From assembly GCF_003581585.1 (NCBI RefSeq), contig NZ_QXIR01000036.1, positions 1 to 53,662 on the forward strand: a stretch of DNA of 53,662 bases, written 5' to 3'. Under the pieces are notes generated by a model, which had not been told where the DNA came from, ran no database searches, and was given only the letters and a program-made list of their open reading frames with translations. Source of the DNA: Bacillus salacetis. Lineage in GTDB: Bacteria; Bacillota; Bacilli; Bacillales; Bacillaceae_B. Position numbers and translations under genes: made by a program. Below are positions 1 through 8,308 of this stretch, piece by piece. The stretch's first letter is position 1, and every line of letters starts with the position of its first letter.

Positions 1-127
1 TTTTGTTTGATATTTATAATTAAGTTTTAAAAATATGAAGATTTTCAGTGCCCTCATCTTGGTGAGGTACCCTTTTGTATTTGGTTTGGTGAAAAGGCTT
101 TGTATGTTTGTTAGTCGATTTTTGTCG

Positions 128-220
128 GATAGTCGATAAAAGATGAGAATCGCCGATATATTTCCGAAATCGCCGGTAAATTTGAAAAATCGCTGATATA
201 TCTCCCAAATCGCCGATAAA
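128..220. repeat. 20-bp tandem repeat array 1
   Basis: Five units spaced exactly 20 bp apart (128, 148, 168, 188, 208), with core AATCGCCGATAAA or a close variant followed by 7 variable bases. The core contains the odd palindrome ATCG-C-CGAT. The array lies downstream of the yhfW stop codon and ends in CACTATC. A second array of the same family lies at 24962-25074. No gene is supported in the first 256 bases. Confidence 0.85.
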
Positions 221-256
221 CACTATCCCGTATACCCAGTAAAAGAGCAAGATTTC

Positions 257-1789
257 TCAATCCAGTTTCTTCAATGGCTTTTTAGCCGGACCTTCCAATA
301 CTTCCCCGTCGAATGAGAAGCGTGAACCGTGGCATGGACAATCCCATGTGCGCTCTCCATGATTCCAATGAACCTCGCAGCCCATATGGGTACATGTCGT
401 ATCAACGATGTGGAGGTTGCCTTCTTCATCCCTGAAGGCGCCGCCTTTCTGGCCGTTGACGGTTACATGGCCGGCTTCTCCTTCTTTTAGGTCCTCAGGT
501 GAAGTGGAAGCCGGTGTCAACTTGCCCTTGATCAGGTGCTTGGCAACATCGCCATTCTGCTGAAGGAAATGTTTGATGCTCGGGTCGGCCGCAAACCGTG
601 ATGGGCTGAAAATTTCTTCGTATGGGCTTGCTTTTTTTACAATCAAGTCCGACAGGATCATACCAGCAGCAGTTCCCGATGTCATTCCCCATTTTTTAAA
701 GCCTGTTGCGACAAAGATGTTTTTATGGCTGGAAGTCAGTTGGCCGATGTATGGGACCTTATCAACTGATATCAAATCCTGTGCTGACCACCGGTAAGGG
801 TTTTCTTCAATGCCAAGGACTGATTCTGCATACTCTTCCAAGGCTTCATAATGCTTGACCGTATCTTTCCCTTGGCCGGTTTTGTGATCCTCTCCGCCGA
901 CCAGTATCAATTTCTCTCCGTTCGTATCGGTAAATCGCAGCGAGCGTGATGGACTTTCGGCATTCAGATACATACCGCCGGGGAAGTCCTTCTTTGCTTT
1001 GATACCAAGAATGTAGGAGCGGCTGGCATACATTTTGGCAAAATAAAAGCCCTTGCCATCGAAAAAAGGAAAGTGAGAGCAAATAAGGACATTGCTGCAG
1101 GTCACTTTACGGCCGTCCTTTGTCACTATGACTGGATTGCTCCCTTCCTGGATATCAACGGCTGTTGTTTTCTCGTAGATGGTACCGCCGCTTTTGGTAA
1201 ACTCCTCAACGAGTGCTTTTAAATATTTCAATGGGTGGTATTGTGCTTGTTTCTTCATCACTACGGCGGATTTGATAGGGAGGTCGATCGGCAGTTGTTC
1301 AACCAGTTCCCCATCAATTCCAAGTTTATTGTAAGCAGTGAATTCTTTACGAACCTTTTGATCGTATTTCTCTGTGATGGCGTAGACATACGCATCTTCT
1401 TCAGTCAGGTCACAGTCGATTTGCAGGCTGCTGACATTCTTCTTTATGTATTGCAGTGCATCGTCATTTGCCTGGTAGTATGTCTTTGTGAGGTCGACGC
1501 CGAAATGCTGGATTAGTTCATCGTAAATAAGCCCATGCTGAGCGGTGATCTTGGCTGTCGTATGGCCGGTTGTGCCATTAAGGATATTGTCCGCTTCTAT
1601 GATTGCTACATTCTTTCCTTGCTTGGCCAGTTCATAGCCTGCTGTAATCCCTGCGATTCCACCGCCGACAATGGCAATATCCACTTCTGTATCCTGGTCA
1701 AGTGCCGGGTAGCTGTCAAAGCTGGCTGTTTCCCTCCAATAGGGCTCTGGCGCTGCATTCAAAGCCTGTTTCTTCTCATCTGATGACAT
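257..1789 (-). CDS. yhfW: FAD-dependent oxidoreductase with C-terminal Rieske domain (YhfW-like)
   Basis: 510 aa. The N-terminal part is a DAO-type FAD fold with dinucleotide motif [17 protein letters not shown] near residues 42-58, followed by an acidic strand end (IIEA). The C-terminus is a Rieske [2Fe-2S] domain with C466-x-H468 and C484-x-x-H487 as cluster ligands, and C471/C486 as the likely disulfide. Length and architecture match B. subtilis YhfW, whose substrate is unknown. An amine or amino-acid oxidase feeding electrons to the Rieske centre is an inference. The start is set by AGGAGG placed 6 bases before the ATG. It is monocistronic, followed by the 20-bp array. Confidence 0.9.
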   Translation of the reverse strand: MSSDEKKQALNAAPEPYWRETASFDSYPALDQDTEVDIAIVGGGIAGITAGYELAKQGKNVAIIEADNILNGTTGHTTAKITAQHGLIYDELIQHFGVDLTKTYYQANDDALQYIKKNVSSLQIDCDLTEEDAYVYAITEKYDQKVRKEFTAYNKLGIDGELVEQLPIDLPIKSAVVMKKQAQYHPLKYLKALVEEFTKSGGTIYEKTTAVDIQEGSNPVIVTKDGRKVTCSNVLICSHFPFFDGKGFYFAKMYASRSYILGIKAKKDFPGGMYLNAESPSRSLRFTDTNGEKLILVGGEDHKTGQGKDTVKHYEALEEYAESVLGIEENPYRWSAQDLISVDKVPYIGQLTSSHKNIFVATGFKKWGMTSGTAAGMILSDLIVKKASPYEEIFSPSRFAADPSIKHFLQQNGDVAKHLIKGKLTPASTSPEDLKEGEAGHVTVNGQKGGAFRDEEGNLHIVDTTCTHMGCEVHWNHGERTWDCPCHGSRFSFDGEVLEGPAKKPLKKLD

Positions 1790-1860
1790 ATTAATCCTCC
1801 TAAATATCCTGATAGAACTATAATTTCCATAAAGAGGGTAATTATGCCTTTGGCCATATA

Positions 1861-1915
1861 CTTTAGCGCTTTAAAGCAGCCGGGGACAGTCCCCGGCTGC
1901 TTTAAAGCGCTAAAG
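1861..1915. repeat. REP-like perfect palindrome (27-bp arms)
   Basis: Perfect inverted repeat with 27-bp arms around a single base at 1888. The centre reads GGGGAC-a-GTCCCC and the outer arms begin CTTTAGCGCTTTAAAG. It lies between folD and yhfW. A relative with the same core and similar arm ends (CTTTAGCACGTTAAACC) is at 9448-9506. GGGAC-n-GTCCC centres are typical of REP palindromes mobilised by RAYT (Y1) transposases; none is encoded in this window. It lacks a T-run, so it is not an ordinary terminator. Confidence 0.85.
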
Positions 1916-1932
1916 GAATAATGCCAGCCATC

Positions 1933-1960
1933 AAAAAGACCCTGCAAAGATGCAGGGTCT
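1933..1960 (-). terminator. intrinsic terminator of folD
   Basis: A 10-bp stem (AGACCCTGCA / TGCAGGGTCT, loop of 4) is followed on the minus strand by five T residues, 8 bases beyond the folD stop codon. Confidence 0.85.
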
Positions 1961-1968
1961 AATGCATG

Positions 1969-2814
1969 TCAGATTAACTTTTCAGCTGCTTCGACGGTCT
2001 GCCTTAGAAGCATGGAGATGGTTACAGGGCCGACGCCGCCTGGAACGGGTGTGATGGCACTTGCAGGCTTGAGGCATTCCTCGTAGTCGACATCACCGAT
2101 ATTGCCTTTGTTGTAACCGGCATCGAGCACCATTGCACCCTCCTTGATCCAGGAGCCTTTAACGAAGTTCGGCTTGCCGACTGCAGCTACAACGATGTCG
2201 GCATTTCTCACGATATTTTCAAGATTTTCAGTATAGGAATGGCAGGTTGTGACCGTAGCATTGCGATTCAAAAGCATCATAGAGACAGGCTTTCCAAGGA
2301 TAGGGCTCCTGCCGATTACGACAGCATGTTTCCCTTCAATTGGAAGTTCATAATAATCCATGATCTCCAGGATGGCTGCAGGAGTGCAGGATGGGTATGT
2401 GCCGAATCCGAGCGAAGTCTGCCCAAACCCCAATGAAGTGACTCCATCCACATCTTTTTCAATGGCTATGGCTTCAAAGGCTGCGCGTTCATCGATCTGG
2501 GAGGGAACCGGATGCTGAAGGAGAATTCCGTGAACCCCTTCGTCCTCATTTAATGATTGAATCGTTTTTAATAATTCTTCTGTCGTGGTGTTTTCTGCCA
2601 GTTCAATTTTCTTGGAGAGGATGCCTAGACGTTCACAGGCATTTCCTTTCATTTTGACATAAGTGGCCGAAGAAGGGTCATTTCCCACCAAGATAGTGGC
2701 AAGACAAGGTGTGATCCCACTTTCATTCAGTTTATCGACTCTTGGCTTCAAATCCTCTTTTACTGCAGATGCGACACGGCTGCCATCCAGAATCAGCTTT
2801 TCGTTTACAATCAT
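1969..2814 (-). CDS. folD: methylene-THF dehydrogenase / methenyl-THF cyclohydrolase FolD
   Basis: 281 aa, the usual FolD length. This bifunctional cytosolic enzyme interconverts 5,10-methylene-THF and 10-formyl-THF with NADP, supplying one-carbon units for purines and initiator tRNA. Visible signatures are YVKMKGN (Y52, catalytic K56), GILLQHPVP, GRSPILGKP in the nucleotide-binding domain, and the C-terminal PGGVGPVTISMLL. Expression is predicted to be controlled by the ZTP riboswitch directly upstream, matching the enzyme's place in purine and folate metabolism. It is a single-gene unit with its own terminator. Confidence 0.97.
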   Translation of the reverse strand: MIVNEKLILDGSRVASAVKEDLKPRVDKLNESGITPCLATILVGNDPSSATYVKMKGNACERLGILSKKIELAENTTTEELLKTIQSLNEDEGVHGILLQHPVPSQIDERAAFEAIAIEKDVDGVTSLGFGQTSLGFGTYPSCTPAAILEIMDYYELPIEGKHAVVIGRSPILGKPVSMMLLNRNATVTTCHSYTENLENIVRNADIVVAAVGKPNFVKGSWIKEGAMVLDAGYNKGNIGDVDYEECLKPASAITPVPGGVGPVTISMLLRQTVEAAEKLI

Positions 2815-2922
2815 TCTATTCCCTCCTGGTTACTGTTTGTAGGTTTGATTTCAGAACAAGAAAAGAGACTGACTTGCAGAACATGCTTCTCCCTAAAAGC
2901 GTGGTCCTGAAAATCAGCCTCA

Positions 2923-3000
2923 GCCCAGGCGAACGGCTATTAAGCTAAAAAAAGCAGCTCCCTTGTGGTTGGTTCCACAGTCTTCGCCAGTCACTGCTTT
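2923..3000 (-). promoter_or_regulatory. ZTP (pfl) riboswitch upstream of folD
   Basis: Read on the minus strand, the segment has the conserved ZTP pieces in order: an outer stem AAAGCAG/CTGCTTT enclosing TGACTGGCG, the hairpin GTGGAACCAACCAC and AAGGGAG, then a linker and the second subdomain GCCGTTCGCCTGGGC. ZTP riboswitches sense ZMP/ZTP, which accumulates when 10-formyl-THF is short, and folD is a known target class. A minus-strand -10 TATACT lies just upstream (3023-3028). The switching hairpin between the aptamer and the ATG was not resolved by eye. Confidence 0.88.
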
Positions 3001-3174
3001 CATCGATTTAATTGTTGATTTCAGTATAACACGAATATAAAATTATTTTCTACCTTTAATGTTCGTTTTTTATGTATTTTTTTAAGCTGTAATTAGAGGG
3101 TTTTAACAATCAGTGATTGCTTGAAAGGTAAAGTTTGCGCCTTCCTGGGGGATTAGCAGGACAGATGAGACCAC

Positions 3175-3460
3175 CAACCCAGCTCCCAGCCCCTCGGGGT
3201 CAATTAACCCGAAGAGAAAAAAAGGATAGAATGCCTTTTTTCTCTTCGAAACATTTGCCTGTCTTGCCTGGTCAGGGCTATTCCGCTTTTTATGCAAGCG
3301 AAGCTGAGGAGACCAATCCAGCTCCAGCGACTGGCAGATTTCGTTCTCCCTCCTTGCGATTAGTCAATATCAACTCACTTTGTTCGTTGTGTTTCCTCTA
3401 TTCTCATGCGGGAGCCCTCCATCTGTACGTCGCTAAAGGCCGCTTTCGCTTTTTATTCAC
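3175..3460. repeat. C-rich dispersed hairpin repeat (two related units)
   Basis: Unit one (3175-3295) contains CAGCCCCTCGGGGTC and a long stem (CGAAGAGAAAAAAAGG / CCTTTTTTCTCTTCG, about 3210-3248). Unit two (3311-3460) starts ATCCAGCTCCAGCG and ends GGCCGCTTTCGCTTTTT. The same family occurs twice at 14994-15231. It fills most of the 820-base gap between folD and the SDR gene. Reading frames across it are accidental. Confidence 0.75.
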
Positions 3461-3636
3461 CGCCTGCTCAGCGGAGTCTTGGAGGCCTGCAGTGAAAAGC
3501 AATCAAAAGGTTCATCCAAAAGTCGTAGAAAGGAATCCGGCTAATTAGTGAAAGCGGTCTCTCCCTTATATCCGATTAGTTCAAGAGGTATCCTCAATAT
3601 AATGAAAGTACTAGCAAAACGAAAGGGGATATTACA

Positions 3637-4365
3637 ATGAGTAAAGACAAAGTGGTTATGATTACAGGGGCTTCCAAAGGACTGGGGAGAGAGCTGGCAT
3701 TTGCTTTTGCCAAAGAGGGTGCCAAGCTTGCCATTTGTGCACGAGGTGAAGAAAAGTTGAAGGAAGTGCAGCAGGACTTGGAAGCAATGGGTGCAGAAGT
3801 GCTTGCGGTGGCTGCCGATGTATCAAATTCCAGGGATGCCGACAGGGTCGTTTCCATCACGGAAAAAGTCTATGGGCGTATTGATGTGTTAATCAATAAT
3901 GCTTCCATATTCGGGAAAGGGCCATGCTTGCTGCTGGATTACACTGATGAGGAGTTTGAGAAAGTAATGAAGGTCAATACAATGAATCCGTTCATCATGA
4001 CTAAACGTGTTCTACCCGGGATGGTTTCACGTGGAACAGGCTCAGTCATCAATTTGACGTCAGAAGCAGGCAAAATCGGGTTTGCGGAATGGGGAGCTTA
4101 TGGAATAAGTAAATTCGCTGTTGAAGGGATGACCCAGACATGGGCAGACGAACTAAGCGGGACCGGGGTGCGGATGAATATGGTCGATCCTGGGGAGATG
4201 GATACAGAAATGCATGCCAAGGCTGTCCCTGATTGTGAGTATGAGCTTGCAGAGCCTGCGGATGCTGTGGGAATCTTCCTGTACCTTGCATCCGATCAGG
4301 CGTCAGATGTAAACGGGGAGAGGTTTGAAGCTCAGAAATTCGATGTGAATGAGGGGGTACTCTGA
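3637..4365 (+). CDS. short-chain dehydrogenase/reductase (SDR)
   Basis: 242 aa, a classical SDR length. It shows the nucleotide-binding TGASKGLG motif (residues 10-17), NNAS in place of NNAG (87-90), and the catalytic set S142, Y155 and K159 (YGISK). It is therefore an intact NAD(P)-dependent oxidoreductase of unknown substrate. It is first in a three-gene operon: its TGA shares a base with the ATG of the QueA paralogue, which in turn overlaps the VOC gene. A TATAAT box lies about 36 bases before the start. Confidence 0.85.
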   Translation: MSKDKVVMITGASKGLGRELAFAFAKEGAKLAICARGEEKLKEVQQDLEAMGAEVLAVAADVSNSRDADRVVSITEKVYGRIDVLINNASIFGKGPCLLLDYTDEEFEKVMKVNTMNPFIMTKRVLPGMVSRGTGSVINLTSEAGKIGFAEWGAYGISKFAVEGMTQTWADELSGTGVRMNMVDPGEMDTEMHAKAVPDCEYELAEPADAVGIFLYLASDQASDVNGERFEAQKFDVNEGVL

Positions 4366-5396
4366 TGGCTGCCATTGGAAATGCATTTAAAATACCGCAA
4401 TCACTTAACGCCAAAGTTCCAGCAGAACGGCGGGGATCGGGCAGGGACGACGTCCGGTTGATGGTCATGGAGGGGGAGGACGTTCATCATGAACGATTTT
4501 CCTCTCTTCCGGACTTCCTTAATGAGAGGGATCTTCTCGTTTTCAATAATAGCCGGACCATCCCGGCGGTCTTAAAGGCTGCAGCTGGCAATCGCGAAGT
4601 GGAAGTAAGGTTATCCAGGCAGCTGGATGATCACAGGTGGGAAGCGTTGATATGGGGCGGACTTTTTTCAGCTGGGGATGAATTGATGTTGAATGAAGGT
4701 GTGAGCGCTGTGGTAACAGGCACAGGGAAAGAAAAGCCGCTGATTATCCTCGCCTTTTCAATAAGCGGAGTCGAATTGATGGACTATATATACAGGCTGG
4801 GGGAGCCGGTACGCTATGAATATATCGATTCAGCCTGGACGCTTGATGCCTATCAAACTGCCTATGCATCCGTTCCCGGCTCAGTCGAGATGGCTTCCGC
4901 CGGACGTGCTTTTTCCTGGAATCTGCTTGGGAAACTCAAGGAGAAAGGGGTCAAGACAGCCTTTTTGACACTGCATACGGGTTTGAGCTATTACGGGCAT
5001 GACCGATGGCCGAATCCTGAAAAGCATCCTGAATCATACCATATTCCGAAAGAAACCGTTGACCTCATCCGTTCTGTTAAGAAAGCACATGGAAGAGTGA
5101 TCGCAGTCGGAACAACTGTTGTCCGGGCTTTAGAGACAGCAGCTGATGAAAATGGAGATCTGACGGAGGCTGAGGGGATCACCAGCCTTTATATCCGAAA
5201 AGAATATAGACTGAAGACTGTTGATGGGTTGATCACAGGACTCCATGAACCGGAAGCGACCCACTTGGAAATGCTCACAGCGTTCACCCCGGAACATCAA
5301 CTGTTTGAGGCTTACCGGCAAGCTCTGAAAAGGGGCTACCTCTGGCATGAGTTTGGCGACATGAACCTGATTTTAAGAAAGAATGTCCTGCAATGA
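4365..5396 (+). CDS. QueA-like protein (S-adenosylmethionine:tRNA ribosyltransferase-isomerase paralogue)
   Basis: 343 aa. It follows the QueA fold: RDDVRLMVM near the N-terminus, LLVFNNSRTIPAVL, DAYQTAYASVPGSVEM, FLTLHTGLSYYG, GRVIAVGTTVVRALE, ATHLEMLTAF and FGDMNLIL at the end. True QueA makes epoxyqueuosine from preQ1-tRNA and SAM. Here the usual PTAGLHFT-type segment reads ASAGRAFSWNLL, and the end reads GDMNLIL rather than GDAMLI. The gene sits with an SDR and a VOC protein instead of tgt/ruvB. It is best called a divergent QueA paralogue with an untested reaction. The start ATG overlaps the SDR stop by one base. Confidence 0.8.
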   Translation: MAAIGNAFKIPQSLNAKVPAERRGSGRDDVRLMVMEGEDVHHERFSSLPDFLNERDLLVFNNSRTIPAVLKAAAGNREVEVRLSRQLDDHRWEALIWGGLFSAGDELMLNEGVSAVVTGTGKEKPLIILAFSISGVELMDYIYRLGEPVRYEYIDSAWTLDAYQTAYASVPGSVEMASAGRAFSWNLLGKLKEKGVKTAFLTLHTGLSYYGHDRWPNPEKHPESYHIPKETVDLIRSVKKAHGRVIAVGTTVVRALETAADENGDLTEAEGITSLYIRKEYRLKTVDGLITGLHEPEATHLEMLTAFTPEHQLFEAYRQALKRGYLWHEFGDMNLILRKNVLQ

Positions 5397-5746
5397 AGTG
5401 GCACCACGGAGGAATTGAGGTAAGCAGCCTCAAGAAATCGTGCGGCTTTTATGAAGAGATCTTCCAATTCACTGTGAAGGAATGCCTCATACTGGAGGAT
5501 GAAAAAATAATCTTCATGAAACGGGGATCCATTATCCTCGAGTTAGTTGAAACCGGAGAAGAATCTACAGGGTCATCGAATATGCATTTTGCCTGGGAAG
5601 TGGAGGATCTGCCATTGTGGAGGGAGCATCTGGGGAAATTCGGCCTGCATCCATCAGAAGGGCCGTATCATTTAGACTCCGGTGCGACTGTGATATTCTA
5701 TGAAGGGCCTGACGGGGAAATGATTGAGCTCCTTTCCCGCGGGTGA
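5393..5746 (+). CDS. VOC-family (glyoxalase/bleomycin-resistance-like) protein
   Basis: 117 aa with one vicinal-oxygen-chelate fold: GGIEVSSLKKSCGFYEEIF at the N-terminus and VIFYEGPDGEMIELL at the C-terminus, the typical paired beta-alpha-beta-beta-beta pattern with a final metal-ligand Glu (E112). An N-terminal His (H5) could be another ligand. The ATG overlaps the upstream stop by four bases, so translation is coupled. Substrate is unknown. Confidence 0.82.
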   Translation: MKWHHGGIEVSSLKKSCGFYEEIFQFTVKECLILEDEKIIFMKRGSIILELVETGEESTGSSNMHFAWEVEDLPLWREHLGKFGLHPSEGPYHLDSGATVIFYEGPDGEMIELLSRG

Positions 5747-5816
5747 GGTGTTTATTAAAATAGGAATCTATGATAAAGTATTCCGGGTGACAAACTAACA
5801 AGTAGGATGGGATATC

Positions 5817-6455
5817 ATGAACAGAGAATATAGATTGCGCTGGTCGTTCTTCACCATCGGATTATTAGTCCTGGCATTCGGCATCACCTTGACTATCAAG
5901 GGTAAAGACCTGGGCATCGGACCCTGGGATGTTTTCCATTATGGTTTGTTCCTGAAGCTTGGCCTGACCATCGGAACATGGTCGATCATTGCCGGTTTTG
6001 TGCTATTATTGGTGACCGGACTTGCAACCAGGACCTTTCCTAAGATAGGCGCATTCCTTAACATGCTGTTGATCGGTTTATTCATAGATTTTTTCAATTT
6101 TATCATTCCGGACACCTCGTCCATCGTGATTCAAAGTATTTTATTCGCTGTTGGTACCATCATCGTTGGATACGGTATCGGATTGTATGTATCTGCTGAC
6201 TTCGGTGCAGGCCCGCGGGACAGCTTGATGCTGCTGATTGTAGAAAAGACAGGCTGGAAGATTCAGTGGGTCAGGAACGGGATTGAAGTGACCGTATTCC
6301 TGCTGGGCTGGATGTTGGGCGGACCGGTCGGAATCGGTACAATCATCATAGCCTTCTTCCTTGGATCGGTTGTCGGAATCTCCCTTCCGCAATGCCAGCG
6401 TCTTATGCGCACGATGATTGCGAGAGGGGCAGAAGCGGCTTCTACAAAAATATAG
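5817..6455 (+). CDS. YczE/YyaS-family integral membrane protein
   Basis: 212 aa with about five hydrophobic segments, for example residues 10-25, 49-67, 78-95, 102-125 and 155-185. The family repeats are visible as GIGPWDVFHYGL and GAGPRDSLMLL. YczE-like proteins are bacterial membrane proteins of unclear role; B. subtilis YczE influences surfactin production. It is preceded by a GGGATATC-type weak ribosome binding site and followed by its own terminator, so it is probably a separate unit from the SDR operon. Confidence 0.8.
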   Translation: MNREYRLRWSFFTIGLLVLAFGITLTIKGKDLGIGPWDVFHYGLFLKLGLTIGTWSIIAGFVLLLVTGLATRTFPKIGAFLNMLLIGLFIDFFNFIIPDTSSIVIQSILFAVGTIIVGYGIGLYVSADFGAGPRDSLMLLIVEKTGWKIQWVRNGIEVTVFLLGWMLGGPVGIGTIIIAFFLGSVVGISLPQCQRLMRTMIARGAEAASTKI

Positions 6456-6463
6456 CTTACTTC

Positions 6464-6496
6464 AAAAGGCATGTCACCGGGTGACAATGCCTTTTT
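6464..6496 (+). terminator. intrinsic terminator after the YczE-like gene
   Basis: The stem AAAAGGCAT-g-TCACC / GGTGA-c-ATGCCTTTTT ends in five T residues, 8 bases after the stop codon. Confidence 0.85.
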
Positions 6497-6590
6497 AAAT
6501 AGGGACTTTTCGAACACTCTGCTGTGGATCGGAAGTGAACTTTTTAGTATCCAGGGTAAAATACCATGATTATTAAAGGAAGGGTGCTTT

Positions 6591-6682
6591 ACATATTCCT
6601 GCTTCCCGGGATTTTAACGGCGATATATCAACATATTATTTGAAATTCATCTTGAATAGCAACAAAGTTTACGAAAAGAGCC
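6591..6682 (+). repeat. dispersed intergenic element, copy A (3' half)
   Basis: Matches the 3' half of copies E and F: a CTGCTTCCCGGGATTTTAACG block, ATTGAATAGC-like text and the end GTTTACGAAAAGAGCC. The 5' half is not recognisable. It ends about 85 bases before the DinB-like gene, so it forms part of that gene's leader. Confidence 0.75.
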
Positions 6683-6766
6683 TGACGAAAGAAACCTAAA
6701 GGAAAGAAGGTGAAAGCCATCCGGGTGCAGAAGGAAGTAGTAAAACCTGTGAATTGGGGGATGAAG

Positions 6767-7243
6767 ATGAAAAAATCAGGACAGCTGTTCCACTATCATG
6801 CCTGGGCTGTGGAAAAGCTGCTTTCATACATAGAAAAGGAGGTGCCTCAAGCCTTTTCAGCACAGATTGTAAGCGTGTTTCCATCGATAGAGGAGACATT
6901 TTTTCATCAATATGAAGTCGATCTTCTATGGTACGGCCGAATGAATAAAGAATTTCAAGGTGAGGTCAAAACGCTTTCTTCACCCGGTGAATACCGGCAG
7001 GCTTTTCAGGAATTACATATGGACATTCAGCGGTTTATTGCGGAAAGCCGGGATTTGACCAGCCTGGTACACTATCGCACCTCGTCTGGTGAAGAGTTCA
7101 CCAACCAGCGTGGGGATTTGCTTCAGCACCTGGTCAATCATGGAACTTATCACCGGGGAAATATCAGTGCCATGCTCCGCCAGCAGGGATACATCGGGAT
7201 TTCAACTGATTATATCTATTTCCTGAGGGAGATGGATCAATGA
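6767..7243 (+). CDS. DinB-family protein
   Basis: 158 aa from the ATG at 6767, which follows GGGGG by 6 bases. An upstream GTG at 6710 would add 19 residues, but DinB proteins usually begin close to the LFHYHAWA helix, so the shorter form is preferred. The metal-site histidines of the four-helix DinB/YfiT fold are visible: one in ETFFHQYEVD and two in NHGTYHRGN. DinB relatives include bacillithiol-dependent transferases and proteins of unknown function. It is the first gene of a tightly overlapping operon with a CxxC mini-protein and a DNA glycosylase. Confidence 0.82.
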   Translation: MKKSGQLFHYHAWAVEKLLSYIEKEVPQAFSAQIVSVFPSIEETFFHQYEVDLLWYGRMNKEFQGEVKTLSSPGEYRQAFQELHMDIQRFIAESRDLTSLVHYRTSSGEEFTNQRGDLLQHLVNHGTYHRGNISAMLRQQGYIGISTDYIYFLREMDQ

Positions 7244-7383
7244 GAGAGTATGTGGGAGATTGTAAAACCTGCAGCAAGCCTGTATATTGTCTGGATGGTT
7301 TTTTCAATGGTATACACGACCCGGATTCAAAGGAGATTGTGTGTTTTGAGTGCGAAAAAAAACAAGAGGAGGATGAAAAATGA
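7240..7383 (+). CDS. 47-aa CxxC/CxxC mini-protein (putative zinc ribbon)
   Basis: The protein reads MREYVGDC at the start and ends in a charged tail. Two knuckles, C8-K-T-C11 and C35-F-E-C38, could bind one zinc; an additional Cys is at position 17. The ATG overlaps the dinB-like stop by four bases and is preceded by GAGGGAG at good spacing. Its stop overlaps the AlkD start by four bases. This two-sided coupling, plus the ribosome binding site, is strong evidence that it is expressed. No function can be assigned; a role with its repair-type neighbours is only inferred. Confidence 0.82.
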   Translation: MREYVGDCKTCSKPVYCLDGFFNGIHDPDSKEIVCFECEKKQEEDEK

Positions 7384-8060
7384 CGTATGCACAGCAGTTG
7401 ATCGGTCTTTTCCGGCAGCATGAAAATGAAGAAAATGCCGGTCCTATGAAAGCTTATATGCGGAATCAGTTTGAATTCCTGGGAATTAAAACGCCTGAAA
7501 GAAAGGAACTTCTTCGCGGTTTTATAAAAGAGAATGGCATTCCGCCGCTGGATGAACTGCCCGAAGCGGTCCGGGAACTTTGGGGTCAACCTGAACGGGA
7601 ATTTCAATATCTGGCTCTTACTCTACTGGATAAGGAACGGAGAAAGCTCGGTCCTGAACATCTCGCCCTGCTGGAAGAGCTTGTTTTAAGGAAGTCCTGG
7701 TGGGATACGATCGATACGATTGCCTCAAGGATAGCCGGTTTTATTATCAGAAAATATCCGGAAGAGGGGGAAGCTTATTTGGTGAAATGGATTTCCTCCG
7801 ATAACTTCTGGCTGAACAGGACAGCGATCCTTCATCAGCTGAGCTATAAAGGGGAAACAGATGAAGTAAAGCTGTTCACCTATATCCGGCAGCACTCTTC
7901 CTCCAGGGAATTCTTTATTGAAAAGGCGATCGGGTGGGCACTGAGGGAATATTCCAAGACGGCCCCGGAGCAGGTTAAAAGGTTCATTGAAAAAGAAGAC
8001 CTGCGCCCGTTGAGCAAGAGGGAAGGCTTGAAGCACGTGAATAGCAGTAAAGCTAAATGA
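7380..8060 (+). CDS. AlkD-type DNA alkylation repair glycosylase
   Basis: 226 aa. It is an all-helical HEAT-like repeat protein of the AlkD family, which excises 3-methyladenine and 7-methylguanine from DNA without base flipping. The active-site residues known for B. cereus AlkD (W109, D113, R148, W187) line up one position earlier as W108, D112, R147 and W186, so the enzyme should be active. It starts at an ATG overlapping the upstream stop, behind GAGGAGG. The 250 bases after the stop hold no gene. Confidence 0.92.
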   Translation: MTYAQQLIGLFRQHENEENAGPMKAYMRNQFEFLGIKTPERKELLRGFIKENGIPPLDELPEAVRELWGQPEREFQYLALTLLDKERRKLGPEHLALLEELVLRKSWWDTIDTIASRIAGFIIRKYPEEGEAYLVKWISSDNFWLNRTAILHQLSYKGETDEVKLFTYIRQHSSSREFFIEKAIGWALREYSKTAPEQVKRFIEKEDLRPLSKREGLKHVNSSKAK

Positions 8061-8308
8061 GCTGGAATTTGGAAGCAGACTAATACTCGGTGCCGGCGGG
8101 AAGTGGCTCCCCCGGTTCATCCTTCGAAAAAGTTAACATCGTCTTTGCTTGCCATTGTTCCTGAATCTCAAAATGGAAGCCATCAACCTGCACGCAGAGT
8201 CAACTTCCTGCTTATCCTTTTTCATTTGGGCATTCACCCAGGCGGATATGCTGCATAAGATAGAATGTGTTCTCCTATTTTATCAGTTTACGAAAAGGAG
8301 TGTTTGCA

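Noticed and set aside
20..250. 76-codon frame at the window start
   Set aside because: It is the complement of the 20-bp repeat array.
3135..3548. 137-codon frame between folD and the SDR gene
   Set aside because: It runs across two dispersed hairpin repeats, has no ribosome binding site and no family resemblance.
4023..4038. parS-like sequence GGTTTCACGTGGAACA inside the SDR gene
   Set aside because: Two mismatches to the consensus and located in conserved codons; probably coincidence.
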